A DNA stretch of 64,000 bases from an uncultured bacterium (lineage in GTDB: Bacteria > Cyanobacteriota > Vampirovibrionia > Gastranaerophilales > Gastranaerophilaceae): positions 62,001-126,000 of the forward strand of contig CADAYD010000002.1 in NCBI GenBank assembly GCA_902791985.1, given 5' to 3'. The position numbers and the translations under genes were made by a program. This document shows positions 1 through 8,617 of this stretch, piece by piece (the first letter of the stretch is position 1; every line of letters begins with the position of its first letter). A model generated the notes under the pieces. That model had not been told where the DNA came from and did no database searches. It was given only the letters and a program-made list of their open reading frames with translations.

Positions 1-27
1 AAAACTGCGAAATCATATGTTCGCACA

Positions 28-804
28 ATGAATACAAACCAAAGACAAATTCAAGCAAACCAACAAGAATCTAACGGGGTTCTAAATACTGCAACAAAAG
101 TTGAACAAGTTTCACAAAAAGTTGCCGTCGTTGGTATGTTAACAAAATATACAGGTATCGCAATGATGGCATGGGCACCAACAGCATCAGCAGGTGCAGT
201 TTTAAAAACAGTAGGCACAACGACAGAAACAGCCGGAAACTATGGTGTTTGCGCAGCAAACGTAACAAAAACAGCAGTATATGCTACTCAAGGAAACCTG
301 GCTGGGGCTTTAACATCCGCAGCATCTGCTGTAATGTCAGGCGCCAGCGCTGTAAGCGGTACTAAAACATTAGCGGCAGCAGCGAGCAAAGCAGGAGGTA
401 TAAGCAGCTTTGTAAATAATGTTGCAGGCAAAGAAGCGTTAAAAGTCGGAACAAAAGAAGCCGCAAAAGTAGCAGCAAAACAAGCAGCAGATGAAACAAC
501 GAAACAAATGGCAGCAGATTTGGCAAAAGAAGCAGCAAAGCAAGGAGCATCAGACGCAACTAAAAGCGCAGCAGCAGAAGTCGGTAAACAAGCAGCAAAA
601 ATTACAGCAAGAGATGCATTATTAAAAACTGCAACTTCAAACAAGTTTACAATGCAAACTGCAATGCAATTAGCAGGTTCTCTTTCTTCTGCAGCCGGAG
701 TCTTAGGCTTAGGTCAGCAAGGCGGCGTGGGCGGTGGAGCAGGCGCTATTCGCGGAAGAACAATGGGACCTGCAATACACGCAAACAGAAGAAAAATTGC
801 ATAA
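28..804 (+). CDS. Ala/Lys-rich protein of unknown function, possibly 5'-truncated
   Basis: Not recognised. The product from the first ATG is 258 residues. Residues ~30-130 are small and apolar (Ala, Gly, Thr, Ser) and could embed in a membrane. Residues ~130-200 are amphipathic Lys/Ala/Glu helix with recurring KxAAK-like steps. The C-terminus is Gly-rich with several Arg. There is no Shine-Dalgarno before the ATG at 28, and the frame is open back to base 1, so the true start may lie outside the window. A strong terminator follows directly. Composition resembles the Lys/Ala-rich product at 35118-35804, but I see no alignable motif. Coding status is well supported by the terminator position and codon pattern; function is unknown. 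Confidence 0.75.
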   Translation: MNTNQRQIQANQQESNGVLNTATKVEQVSQKVAVVGMLTKYTGIAMMAWAPTASAGAVLKTVGTTTETAGNYGVCAANVTKTAVYATQGNLAGALTSAASAVMSGASAVSGTKTLAAAASKAGGISSFVNNVAGKEALKVGTKEAAKVAAKQAADETTKQMAADLAKEAAKQGASDATKSAAAEVGKQAAKITARDALLKTATSNKFTMQTAMQLAGSLSSAAGVLGLGQQGGVGGGAGAIRGRTMGPAIHANRRKIA

Positions 805-840
805 AAAAACACTCTTACAAAAAAGAGTGTTTTTTATTTT
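805..840 (+). terminator. Rho-independent terminator, probably bidirectional
   Basis: A 12-bp stem (805-816 with 823-834) is followed by a T-rich run. The A-run on the other side gives T's on the minus strand, so it can also end the convergent gene at 858-1208. Confidence 0.9.
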
Positions 841-857
841 GTATATCATAAATAAAA

Positions 858-1208
858 TTACTTATCAGAATTCTTAATCAATATATTCCCGTTTGAATCA
901 GTTGTGAATTGCATATCCTGATTTTTATGCATAAATTTTATTAAACTTGTCGAAGGTTCATAAGAAGGATTGAAATTCTTATTCCCTGCTCTGTATGCAT
1001 CTTGTGCGTCCTTTTTATTTCTTTTTTCTTTATAGTGTTCAGGGTCATTTTCAAAATCTAATGTTTCTTCATGTTCCATTTGTCTTCGCATCATAGGATA
1101 AAAATTTATTGTACCTTCGGTTGGATTTGAATAGGTAGGAGAAAATGCCAACGCTCCTGATGAAGATATAAACATCGCAAACAATAAAACAGATAGTATT
1201 TTTTTCAT
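858..1208 (-). CDS. small secreted protein, unknown function
   Basis: The 116-residue product starts with a classic Sec signal peptide (MKK, a hydrophobic stretch to about residue 20, then ALA-F). The mature part is hydrophilic, with a Met/Arg/Glu-rich segment (MMRRQMEHEE) and a Lys-rich middle. No known domain is recognised and no lipobox Cys is visible. An AAGGAG ribosome site lies 8 bases before the ATG, which fixes the start. It is probably monocistronic and ends at the shared terminator 805-840. Confidence 0.75.
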   Translation of the reverse strand: MKKILSVLLFAMFISSSGALAFSPTYSNPTEGTINFYPMMRRQMEHEETLDFENDPEHYKEKRNKKDAQDAYRAGNKNFNPSYEPSTSLIKFMHKNQDMQFTTDSNGNILIKNSDK

Positions 1209-1307
1209 TTCATTACTCCTTTTAAATCAAGTTCCATAGACATATTACCACAATTTTTAAAATCAAACAAAGTTATAAACAAATTAACTAGAAATCTTAA
1301 ACATTTA

Positions 1308-1410
1308 TTAACAAAAAGTACGATGAAATAATATAGCCGAGGTTTTAATATTTCAATATAAATCCTCAACTCTTCTGATTGCTCAGCTGCCCTCATATTT
1401 TTGTGAGGGC
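1308..1410 (+). ncRNA. candidate small RNA ending in a terminator hairpin
   Basis: No ORF on the plus strand leads into the clear intrinsic terminator at 1389-1414 (stem GCCCTCA/TGAGGGC, then TTTTCCTTT). Upstream are a weak -35-like TTAACA at 1308-1313, a -10-like TAATAT at 1329-1334, and an imperfect hairpin at about 1340-1368 (GAGG/CCTC closing). This fits a transcript of about 70 nt of unknown family. It could also be only a terminator for read-through. Confidence 0.35.
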
Positions 1411-1428
1411 TTTTCCTTTCTTAACAAA

Positions 1429-1457
1429 GTGACAAAATATAAAATAAATTGTATAAT
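1429..1457 (+). promoter_or_regulatory. sigma-70-type promoter for the PilZ gene
   Basis: GTGACA (1429-1434), a 17-base spacer and a perfect TATAAT (1452-1457) lie directly upstream of the ATG at 1491. Confidence 0.7.
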
Positions 1458-1490
1458 CAAAAAAAGTCAAAGTTTATTGAAAGGACAAAT

Positions 1491-2081
1491 ATGAGAGAAT
1501 TAGTCGTTGAAGGGCAGCAAATAATAATTATTCCCGCAAATTACAAATACGTTAATAAAGGAACGGTTACATCAGTTAATGCCGGAGATTTTACACTTGA
1601 ACTTGAATGGGACTCAAGTAATATTTTACCAAATACTTATTGCGAGTTTTATACTCAAACTAAACACGGCAAATTGTATTTCGATTCATATGCAAAAGAA
1701 ATAAATGGCAAGACACTTGTAATCGCAAGCCCGGCCAAGCATAAATTTTTACAAAGACGTCAATATACGCGTATTAAATTTATCAATAATCTTAATATGA
1801 ATTTCAACAATGAAACATATGAAATCAAAACCCTTGATATTTCTGCCGGCGGTATGAAAATCCATTCAGATAAAAAAATTGACATAGAAGGAAATTATCT
1901 GATTAATATTCCAATATCAGAAGTAAAGGAAATACCTTGCACATTTCAACCGATAAGAATTGAAAAGGATACAGACGGAGGATACACAATCTCTGGTCAA
2001 TTCACATACAATTCAAATTACGATAAAATGGTTCTTACTCAATTTTGTGCAAAAAGAAACGTTGAAATAAAAAATAAATAG
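1491..2081 (+). CDS. YcgR-like PilZ domain protein (c-di-GMP effector)
   Basis: This is a 196-residue cytoplasmic protein. The N-terminal half (~1-85) is a beta-rich segment like the YcgR-N/PilZN flagellar-brake domain. The second half is a PilZ domain with the full c-di-GMP signature: R90xxxR94 in an RRQYTR motif and D116xSxxG121 in DISAGG. PilZ proteins of this layout bind cyclic di-GMP and relay it to motility, secretion or polysaccharide machinery. An in-frame ATG at 1449 exists, but TGAAAGGA lies 5 bases before the ATG at 1491 and the promoter -10 overlaps the upstream start, so 1491 is chosen. The next gene follows 15 bases downstream and is probably co-transcribed. No flagellar genes are in view. 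Confidence 0.9.
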   Translation: MRELVVEGQQIIIIPANYKYVNKGTVTSVNAGDFTLELEWDSSNILPNTYCEFYTQTKHGKLYFDSYAKEINGKTLVIASPAKHKFLQRRQYTRIKFINNLNMNFNNETYEIKTLDISAGGMKIHSDKKIDIEGNYLINIPISEVKEIPCTFQPIRIEKDTDGGYTISGQFTYNSNYDKMVLTQFCAKRNVEIKNK

Positions 2082-2096
2082 TGGAGAGAGCTAAAT

Positions 2097-3137
2097 ATGA
2101 GCCTTGTTAATCTATTAGGGAAAAAGAATAAAAAAATTCTTTTTACAACTCCTTCGCACGGACAAAAAAACGGAATATATTACCCTTTATCGGAAATGTA
2201 TAAAATAGACATATCTGAAACCGACAGTCAAAATCCGCAGGAAGAACTTGCCAGAGCGCAACTTTGGGCAAGGGCAATTTATCAAACATATTCTACAACA
2301 TTTTTAACAAACGGTTCAACAAGCGGAATTATTGCAGCAGTAATGTCATGCACAGGTGTAGGCGATAAAGTTTTAATTGCCTCAAATGCTCATCCTTGCC
2401 ACTTTAATGCAGTAAAATTAGCAGGAGCAAGAGCGCTCACTTATAACCTTGAAACAGATGAAGAATGGGGAGTTCCAACTGAAACAAAACCTGAAATGAT
2501 AAATGATTACCTTAAAAGATATGATATCAGGACAGTAATCATAACCTCTCCGACCTATGAAGGTATTATTTCTGATATAGAAGAAATAAAAAGCATATGC
2601 GAAAAGAATGACGCATACTTAATTGTCGATGAAGCACATGGTGCGCTCTATCCATTTTCCGATAAATTGCCTCTATCAGCTGTTAATATTGCTGATTTTA
2701 CCGTTCAATCACTGCACAAAACTGCAGGAGGACTCAATCCTACAGCACTTCTGCATTGCAACTGCGAAATTGATGTTAAACCGGCACTTGACATGTTTAT
2801 GACAACATCCCCATCATACCCGCTTTTGGCTTCAATTGAAGAAAATATAGGGTATTTAAACTCAACACAAGGAAGAAAAGAAATTGATAAACTTATAAAC
2901 AGACTTGACAAAATAAGAATGATGCCAAATACAAATTGTCAATTTTTCGGGGATGACCCGACAAAACTTCTAATCAAAGTTGACGGACTTTCAGGCTATG
3001 AACTTTCGCAAATTTTATACGAAGATTTTGACATAGAAGATGAAAGAACAAACGAAAAATCGACATTACTTCTCTGTGGAATCGGCACTGACAATAAGAA
3101 ACTTGATAAATTACAAAAAGTACTTAAAAGACTATAG
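2097..3137 (+). CDS. Orn/Lys/Arg decarboxylase family protein (PLP, fold type I)
   Basis: The 346-residue product belongs to the group III amino-acid decarboxylases (SpeA/YaaO-like), which decarboxylate arginine, ornithine or lysine to polyamine precursors. Visible landmarks are the N-terminal TTPSHGQKNG, the cofactor loop TNGSTSG, the PLP-binding D178EAHG and the Schiff-base lysine K208 in SLHKTAGG. It is about 130 residues shorter than the usual ~480-residue enzymes because the C-terminal domain is reduced. GGAGAG precedes the ATG and the PilZ gene is 15 bases upstream. Substrate cannot be decided from sequence. A spermidine synthase lies at 16052-16906, so a polyamine role is plausible. 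Confidence 0.85.
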   Translation: MSLVNLLGKKNKKILFTTPSHGQKNGIYYPLSEMYKIDISETDSQNPQEELARAQLWARAIYQTYSTTFLTNGSTSGIIAAVMSCTGVGDKVLIASNAHPCHFNAVKLAGARALTYNLETDEEWGVPTETKPEMINDYLKRYDIRTVIITSPTYEGIISDIEEIKSICEKNDAYLIVDEAHGALYPFSDKLPLSAVNIADFTVQSLHKTAGGLNPTALLHCNCEIDVKPALDMFMTTSPSYPLLASIEENIGYLNSTQGRKEIDKLINRLDKIRMMPNTNCQFFGDDPTKLLIKVDGLSGYELSQILYEDFDIEDERTNEKSTLLLCGIGTDNKKLDKLQKVLKRL

Positions 3138-3145
3138 TTAAAATT

Positions 3146-4690
3146 TTACAAATTTATCAAACGTTGACATTCTTTTATCAAAAATTCTTTACCGGGCATT
3201 GTCTCAATAAAATCCCAAGGTAGAATTTTGTCATATAAGTAATTTTGAGTGACATAATAATCCGTATTCAGCCCCAGTAATTTTGCGGATTTTTTAAATG
3301 CTCCAAGTTTCCCGCCTTGTGTGTAGACTTCGATAATAAAATCTGTTAAATTTTCATCCCCGCGCGAAAGTAATGCCTGCCAATAGTCCCATTTTGCGCT
3401 TGAAATTACTGACTGAATTCCAAGCTTGTGGAGTTCTTTTCTTAAATAATTTGATTTTTTTTCAAGTTCTTTTTCATCTTCTCTGCCAAACCACTGAAAA
3501 GGAGTATTTGCCTTCGGTACAAAAGTTGAGAATCCAAAAGAAATATCAAAACTTTTATATTTTGATTTAATACGCCTTGAAAGATTTACGATTTCTTCAA
3601 TATCTTCCCATGTTTCAGTAGGCAAACCAATCATTCCGTAGAATTTTAGTCCATGCAGACCACAAGCCCTTGCAACATCTATCGCCTTAAAAATCTGATC
3701 CTCAGAAAGATGCTTATTAATAACTCGTCTTAATCTTTCACTGCCAGCCTCTATTGCAAGCGTAAGATTTTTTTGTCCCGCATCGACAAGGGTTTGTACG
3801 ATTTCAGGAGTAAAAGAATCAACACGCAAAGACGAAATACCCATTTCGATATTTTCACCATTTTTAATCTTATCGCCAACATATTTACAAATTTTGTTAA
3901 AATCGGGATGGGCAGTAATTTGCGCACCTAAAAGCGCAATTTTGTTTGTATGTTTCAATCCTAAATCAATAGTTTCAATTATTTTTTCATAATCAACAAA
4001 ACGAATAGGCATATTCATATATGATGCAAGACAAAATCCGCATCTGTTTGCGCAACCACGTTCGACCTCTAATATAAAAGTATTTTTAAAAAAAGCATTT
4101 TCGCTTATTATCGGGGTATAAATACATTCTGATAATTTTTTAGTAACTTTTACAACTTTATCACTTATTTTTGGGACATAAATTCCATTCATTTTAGACA
4201 ACTGTTGAAGTTTTTGCGCTTTTGTCAAATTCTTGTTTTCTACACAAAACCTTACAACATCTAGATTTAAATCCTCTCCGTCGCCAATTACAAGAAAATC
4301 AAAAATATTTTTATAAGGCTCAGGATTTGACGTCACAACAGGGCCACCGGCAAAAATTAATGGATCAGCATCTGAACGTTCACAAGATTTAAAATGCAAT
4401 TTATTCTTTTCAAGGAATGAAAATATATGTAAAAAATCCATATCAAAGGTAAATGAAAATCCAATTAAATCAACTTTGTCACGCATAATATGAGTCGTTT
4501 TCGAATCTGAATATACACGTTCAATATTAACATCCTCCATCATATCTATTGCCCGATAAAGCCATAAATACCCCAAAGATGACAGAGCAAATGCCTCCGG
4601 TCCGGGAAAAACAAACCACATGTTAAAATCATAATTTTTATTTATATTTCGCTCATATAAAAATTTTTCGGATTGATTATTCAAAGCCAA
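3146..4690 (-). CDS. B12-binding-type radical SAM protein
   Basis: The product has 514 residues. Residues ~60-165 look like a degenerate cobalamin-binding Rossmann region (FAGGP, VIGDGED). The radical SAM cluster motif C213xxxC217xxC220 sits in ERGCANRCGFC. Further on are the AIEAGSERLRR and MIGLPTE segments typical of this fold, and TFVPKANTPFQW as in the TIGR03960-like subgroup. The reaction is unknown for this subgroup. It is convergent with the decarboxylase (8 bases between stops) and stands alone on the minus strand. Confidence 0.85.
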   Translation of the reverse strand: MALNNQSEKFLYERNINKNYDFNMWFVFPGPEAFALSSLGYLWLYRAIDMMEDVNIERVYSDSKTTHIMRDKVDLIGFSFTFDMDFLHIFSFLEKNKLHFKSCERSDADPLIFAGGPVVTSNPEPYKNIFDFLVIGDGEDLNLDVVRFCVENKNLTKAQKLQQLSKMNGIYVPKISDKVVKVTKKLSECIYTPIISENAFFKNTFILEVERGCANRCGFCLASYMNMPIRFVDYEKIIETIDLGLKHTNKIALLGAQITAHPDFNKICKYVGDKIKNGENIEMGISSLRVDSFTPEIVQTLVDAGQKNLTLAIEAGSERLRRVINKHLSEDQIFKAIDVARACGLHGLKFYGMIGLPTETWEDIEEIVNLSRRIKSKYKSFDISFGFSTFVPKANTPFQWFGREDEKELEKKSNYLRKELHKLGIQSVISSAKWDYWQALLSRGDENLTDFIIEVYTQGGKLGAFKKSAKLLGLNTDYYVTQNYLYDKILPWDFIETMPGKEFLIKECQRLINL

Positions 4691-4773
4691 ACTCCAATAG
4701 TTGCAACGTCATTATAACACGAAAGTTTAAAGTTTATTTTGTTTATGATAAAATAAATACAATAATAAACAAG

Positions 4774-4816
4774 CGGCTGGATTGCAACGCCATGTCGGGC
4801 TCGCAATGACGAGTAT
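4774..4816. repeat. candidate dispersed intergenic repeat fragment
   Basis: A GC-richer block (GCGGCTGGATTGCAACG through TCGCAATGACG) interrupts AT-rich intergenic DNA. It contains the CGCAATGACG type core common in dispersed intergenic repeats. Only one copy is obvious in this window, so repeat status is inferred from composition. Confidence 0.35.
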
Positions 4817-4838
4817 TATTACAGAAAAGAGGTAAATT

Positions 4839-5498
4839 ATGCAAGCGCGCAGAGCAGCAAGAGAATTAGCATTCATATTGTTTTCACAATTCAACGAAAA
4901 AATTGCAAATTACACCAAAGAAAACTTGGATGAGATAATTATTAAATCTATCAGATTACTTATAAGTAACTCAAATGACGAGCTCAAAACATCTTTAGGG
5001 GCTCTTATTGATATGAAAAATCGTATTGAAGATTACGAAGCAGAACATGATACAAACTTAAACCGACCAATGGGTGCAAAAAATATTGCAGTGCCCATGG
5101 TAATGACATCTGATATGATATCTCGAATAGACGAAATGATTGATGTTGCAGAAAAAGCAATTTTAGGCCTTGAAATTGCAGAATTTACCACGCTTGATTC
5201 TCAAAAAGAAGTAAAAGATTATGCTATAAAAATTGCTCAAACTTATAAAGAAAATAACGAACAAGTTGATGATATTATTAAAAATTATGCAAAAGGCTGG
5301 GATTTTGACAGACTTATAAAAATGGACAAAGACATCCTTAAAATTGCTATCACCGAGCTTTTGTATATTAAAGAAGCCCCAATGAAAGTGGTTATAGATG
5401 AAGCAATTGAACTCGCCAAAAAATATTCTACAGATGACAGTGCCTCATTTATAAATGGAATTTTGGCAAAAGTTATTGTCGATAACGGGATAAAATAA
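4839..5498 (+). CDS. nusB: transcription antitermination factor NusB (enlarged)
   Basis: NusB binds boxA RNA with NusE (S10) and supports rRNA antitermination. The N-terminus (QARRAARELAFILFSQF) and the C-terminal half (~145-219, including WDFDRLIKMDKDILKIAITE and SFINGILAKV) are classic NusB. The product is 219 residues against about 130-160 for the family. The extra length is an inserted helical segment at ~35-120 rich in Asp, Glu, Lys and Met. AGAGGT precedes the ATG. The gene is alone on this strand and is followed by the hairpin element at 5525-5560. Confidence 0.9.
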   Translation: MQARRAARELAFILFSQFNEKIANYTKENLDEIIIKSIRLLISNSNDELKTSLGALIDMKNRIEDYEAEHDTNLNRPMGAKNIAVPMVMTSDMISRIDEMIDVAEKAILGLEIAEFTTLDSQKEVKDYAIKIAQTYKENNEQVDDIIKNYAKGWDFDRLIKMDKDILKIAITELLYIKEAPMKVVIDEAIELAKKYSTDDSASFINGILAKVIVDNGIK

Positions 5499-5524
5499 AA
5501 CAGGGCAATAGATTTCTCTATATT

Positions 5525-5560
5525 GAGGGAATTAATTAAATCCTCCCTGTTTAGGGAGGA
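5525..5560. repeat. hairpin repeat element, copy 1
   Basis: GAGGGAATTAATTAAA is followed by a perfect TCCTCCCT(GTTT)AGGGAGGA hairpin (5541-5560). A near-identical block occurs at 8000-8035 on the far side of the 755-residue gene. On the minus strand the hairpin is followed by TTTAATTAATT, so it may act as a weak terminator. Confidence 0.55.
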
Positions 5561-5684
5561 AAAATTTATTATTAATATTGTAACAAAATCTTAACAAAAG
5601 TGATTAAATCCTAAAGATTTCAATAAAGAGAGCCGACAAGAAGAATAATGGCACTATAAGGAAAATTGAAAGGATAAATCACAA

Positions 5685-7952
5685 ATGGGCTTGGCAGCAT
5701 CACAAGCGAGATTACTGACCATCACTGCAAGATTAGCAGACAATGAACTGCGCTCGCAGACCATTAACAATGCCAAAATGAGGCTTGCAACTCAAAGCGC
5801 TCAGGCAAGTGATGAATATATTGATGCCTTAAACGGAACCAGACTAATGTTTACTAATACATCTGCAGACGGATTAGCACAAACGCAGATTTTGACGTTT
5901 AATAATTTAATGCAATACAGCCAGTACAACAATCAATATGGCTTGGTCAATGCCGCAGGACAATTGCTTGTAAGCGAGGAAGATGCCAGAATATTTGAAA
6001 AATGCGGCAATAATCTTGAAACATTCTTGAAAGAACATGACCTTGAATGGTCAACAACATTCTTTGAAGACCCTAATTTAATCAACAAACTAACATCATT
6101 CTATAGCAGTTCAACCAGTGATATTAATCAGGCACTGGCAAACTACTTTGGCGGAAAAACCAACGCTGATTTAAAAGAAATGTACTTATATAGCACAAGT
6201 CAAAAAGCATCCATTGAAAAAATGAACTACGAAAATTATTCAAAGAATTTGTATCAAGAGTACTTGCGCTTATATGACAATACTATCCCGCAATTCAGAA
6301 GAGATATATTCGGAGATAGTGATGCCGCTGCCAAAGAACAAGATGTTATTAATAAATTTGGAGAAAAAGGAGCGGCAGGCGGTCCTGCTTGGTGGGCAAA
6401 ATACGAATTATTACAAGGTTTATCAATTGTACCTGCAATAGTTAATACTCGCTCAACTGCAGACGGAGGTACCGGCGGTGCAGCCTATGCACTTAATAAT
6501 GTTAAAGATTATTTGAATCCGGGAGTATACGAACAATTAGAAGCATGGATTTTATCATTCTGTGATCAGGTATATCCAGGAACCGGAACCCCAACAGCAT
6601 CATTCATGTCTGGAACAGGTACTGTGGCAACAACCGACAGCCCTAAGTATCCTCTCTATGATAAAGGAACAGTTATCGAATATGAAAATGACGGAGTTAC
6701 CCCTAAAAAATATCAATATAGTGACGGAACTACAGGAACTGAGAAATTTAAACAAATATCAGATGATGCAATATCTGCATTAGGTTTGGAACAAGGACAA
6801 GTTTATAAATTTAAAGATGTCGAAATTCATATAAACGATTGGACAATTAGACCCGGAGTTACAAACCCGACAAGTGCTTCAGATTTTGTAAAAAAATCTT
6901 TTATAACAGTAAATGGACATGACTTTTTTGTAGATAATACCCGATATACAGATGGCTCACAAGCAAGTATACCCGCACCAATATCCCCTGCAACATGGTC
7001 GGATCCTCCTACATTAAATGAAATCATGGATTTACTTGAACGAATTAAAGTTGTAAAAACAGATGAGAATGATCCGGGCTATGAATATTGCGAATCGTAT
7101 CAAATACCTAAAAAATTTGTGCCTCCTAATTCTGAAGAAAAAGATTACACAGGCGGCAACATGTGGATTAGTAATATTTATAATCCGACAAATCCACAAT
7201 ATACAAAAGAAGAAATGTATAGATTATTTGTTTCTGAATATTTTAAAATGATTTTGGATACAAAAGGTTACTTTGACCCACAAGCATACGCAGAAAATAA
7301 TGCAGGGGTACCGACACTGCAAAACTATATAACAGCAAAAAATCTATTCCTGAATGAATACGGGTTTATACCTGATGATATAGAATGTTTAATCGATTTC
7401 AATAAGATGTTTGTTAAAAATATAACTTCAGGGAATAATGCATTTGCGAACATCGTAAGCATTTACGCTATAAACAAAGCACTCGATGTACTCGGAGAAC
7501 CAAACTTTGCATGGATAGATAAATCTGATTTAAGCAATACGGGTAATGCCGATTCAAAAGCACAATGGTTAACAAATATATTTAACAGGATGCAATACGG
7601 ATACAAAGTATTGGAAAACGGACTTGCAAAATCCGCAGATTGGCTTGAATACGCGTTTGAATCCGGGCTTGTATCTATGGAACAGGTTGATTTATCATAC
7701 AACTGGATAGGATTAGACTATAAATCCTGTGCGAATATATATGAAGAAACAGATAACTCAAAAGAAGCAGCAAGAGCCGAAGCAAAATACAATCGTGCAA
7801 TGAACGATATCAAACAAAAAGACAGCATGTACGACTTGCAGCTCAAAAATATTGATACCGAACATAATTCATTGCAAACAGAATACGACGTTATCAAACA
7901 AGTTATAAAGGGAAATATTGAACGCACAATGAAATTTAATCAAAGTGCATAA
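5685..7952 (+). CDS. large protein with conserved MGLAASQARLL-type N-terminus and axial-like helical ends
   Basis: Function is not known. The product has 755 residues and no signal peptide. The first ~50 residues (MGLAASQARLLTITAR...) form a polar amphipathic helix. The last ~65 residues form a coiled-coil helix (MNDIKQKDSMYDLQL, then SLQTEYDVIKQVIKGNIERT). The centre (~210-540) is Gly/Pro/Thr-rich and beta-like. Paired terminal helices around a variable core are the architecture of flagellar axial and hook proteins and of flagellin-like or type III secreted filament proteins; that comparison is structural inference, not recognised homology. GAAAGGA precedes the ATG. It is flanked by two copies of a hairpin element and has no flagellar or secretion neighbours. 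Confidence 0.8.
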   Translation: MGLAASQARLLTITARLADNELRSQTINNAKMRLATQSAQASDEYIDALNGTRLMFTNTSADGLAQTQILTFNNLMQYSQYNNQYGLVNAAGQLLVSEEDARIFEKCGNNLETFLKEHDLEWSTTFFEDPNLINKLTSFYSSSTSDINQALANYFGGKTNADLKEMYLYSTSQKASIEKMNYENYSKNLYQEYLRLYDNTIPQFRRDIFGDSDAAAKEQDVINKFGEKGAAGGPAWWAKYELLQGLSIVPAIVNTRSTADGGTGGAAYALNNVKDYLNPGVYEQLEAWILSFCDQVYPGTGTPTASFMSGTGTVATTDSPKYPLYDKGTVIEYENDGVTPKKYQYSDGTTGTEKFKQISDDAISALGLEQGQVYKFKDVEIHINDWTIRPGVTNPTSASDFVKKSFITVNGHDFFVDNTRYTDGSQASIPAPISPATWSDPPTLNEIMDLLERIKVVKTDENDPGYEYCESYQIPKKFVPPNSEEKDYTGGNMWISNIYNPTNPQYTKEEMYRLFVSEYFKMILDTKGYFDPQAYAENNAGVPTLQNYITAKNLFLNEYGFIPDDIECLIDFNKMFVKNITSGNNAFANIVSIYAINKALDVLGEPNFAWIDKSDLSNTGNADSKAQWLTNIFNRMQYGYKVLENGLAKSADWLEYAFESGLVSMEQVDLSYNWIGLDYKSCANIYEETDNSKEAARAEAKYNRAMNDIKQKDSMYDLQLKNIDTEHNSLQTEYDVIKQVIKGNIERTMKFNQSA

Positions 7953-7999
7953 AGTTTAACCTATTCAATACAGATAATTAGTTCCCCTCCCTATTTTGT

Positions 8000-8035
8000 G
8001 AGGGAAATTATTAAGTCCTCCCTGTATAGAGAGGA
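8000..8035. repeat. hairpin repeat element, copy 2
   Basis: GAGGGAAATTATTAAG followed by an imperfect TCCTCCC...GAGAGGA hairpin (8016-8035) matches the element at 5525-5560. The sequence just before it (7983-8005) forms a second CCCTC/GAGGG hairpin. It lies in the 156-base gap after the 755-residue gene. Confidence 0.5.
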
Positions 8036-8108
8036 TTTAAGTGTATTTTATTTTTTATATTGTCACTAAAAATAATGACAAACAAAAATTATTTATTAAA
8101 ATATTAAT

Positions 8109-8597
8109 ATGAAAAAAATATTTTGTTTTCTGTTTGCAATATCAATATTTATTATTAGTTCAGGGTTCGCACTTGCACAGCAGCCAACAATACTTACCGG
8201 TTCTGTTACGATGGTGCCGAAATCATTCTACGGTACATGGAGAGTCACATCAGAACGCATAGAACAGAATTCACACATATTTAAAGAAAAAAGTTTAGAC
8301 ATGTGGAACTTATCTCGTACAGGTGACGTCATAACTTTATATAACATGTTTAACGGTGCAAAAGCTCAAATTAATGTAGAGGATTCAGACCAAAGGCATG
8401 TTATTTTTACCAAAAACGGTAAATACGGGAAGAAAAGACTTACCGATAAGGCGGATATCTACATTGACGGAGATAGTTTCAGCGGCTACGATTATATAAA
8501 GATAGAAACCTATGTTGATGGTAAAATAGTTAAAACAGAATCAGCAAAATATAAAATTCAAGGAGAAAAAATAGGCGGTTCAGTTATTGTAGATTAG
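8109..8597 (+). CDS. secreted protein of unknown function
   Basis: The 162-residue product starts with a Sec signal peptide (MKKIFCFLFAISIFIISSGFALA, cleavage likely after ALA near residue 23). The mature part is predicted beta-rich (FYGTWRVTSERIEQNSH, then alternating strand patterns to the end), suggesting a small periplasmic beta-barrel or sandwich. No family is recognised. No good Shine-Dalgarno precedes the ATG. It ends 20 bases before trxB and may be co-transcribed with it. Confidence 0.75.
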   Translation: MKKIFCFLFAISIFIISSGFALAQQPTILTGSVTMVPKSFYGTWRVTSERIEQNSHIFKEKSLDMWNLSRTGDVITLYNMFNGAKAQINVEDSDQRHVIFTKNGKYGKKRLTDKADIYIDGDSFSGYDYIKIETYVDGKIVKTESAKYKIQGEKIGGSVIVD

Positions 8598-8617
8598 GGA
8601 AAAGAGGATTTATTATA

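Noticed and set aside
1449..1490. Upstream start for the PilZ protein
   Set aside because: It would overlap the -10 element; the ATG at 1491 has a good ribosome site.
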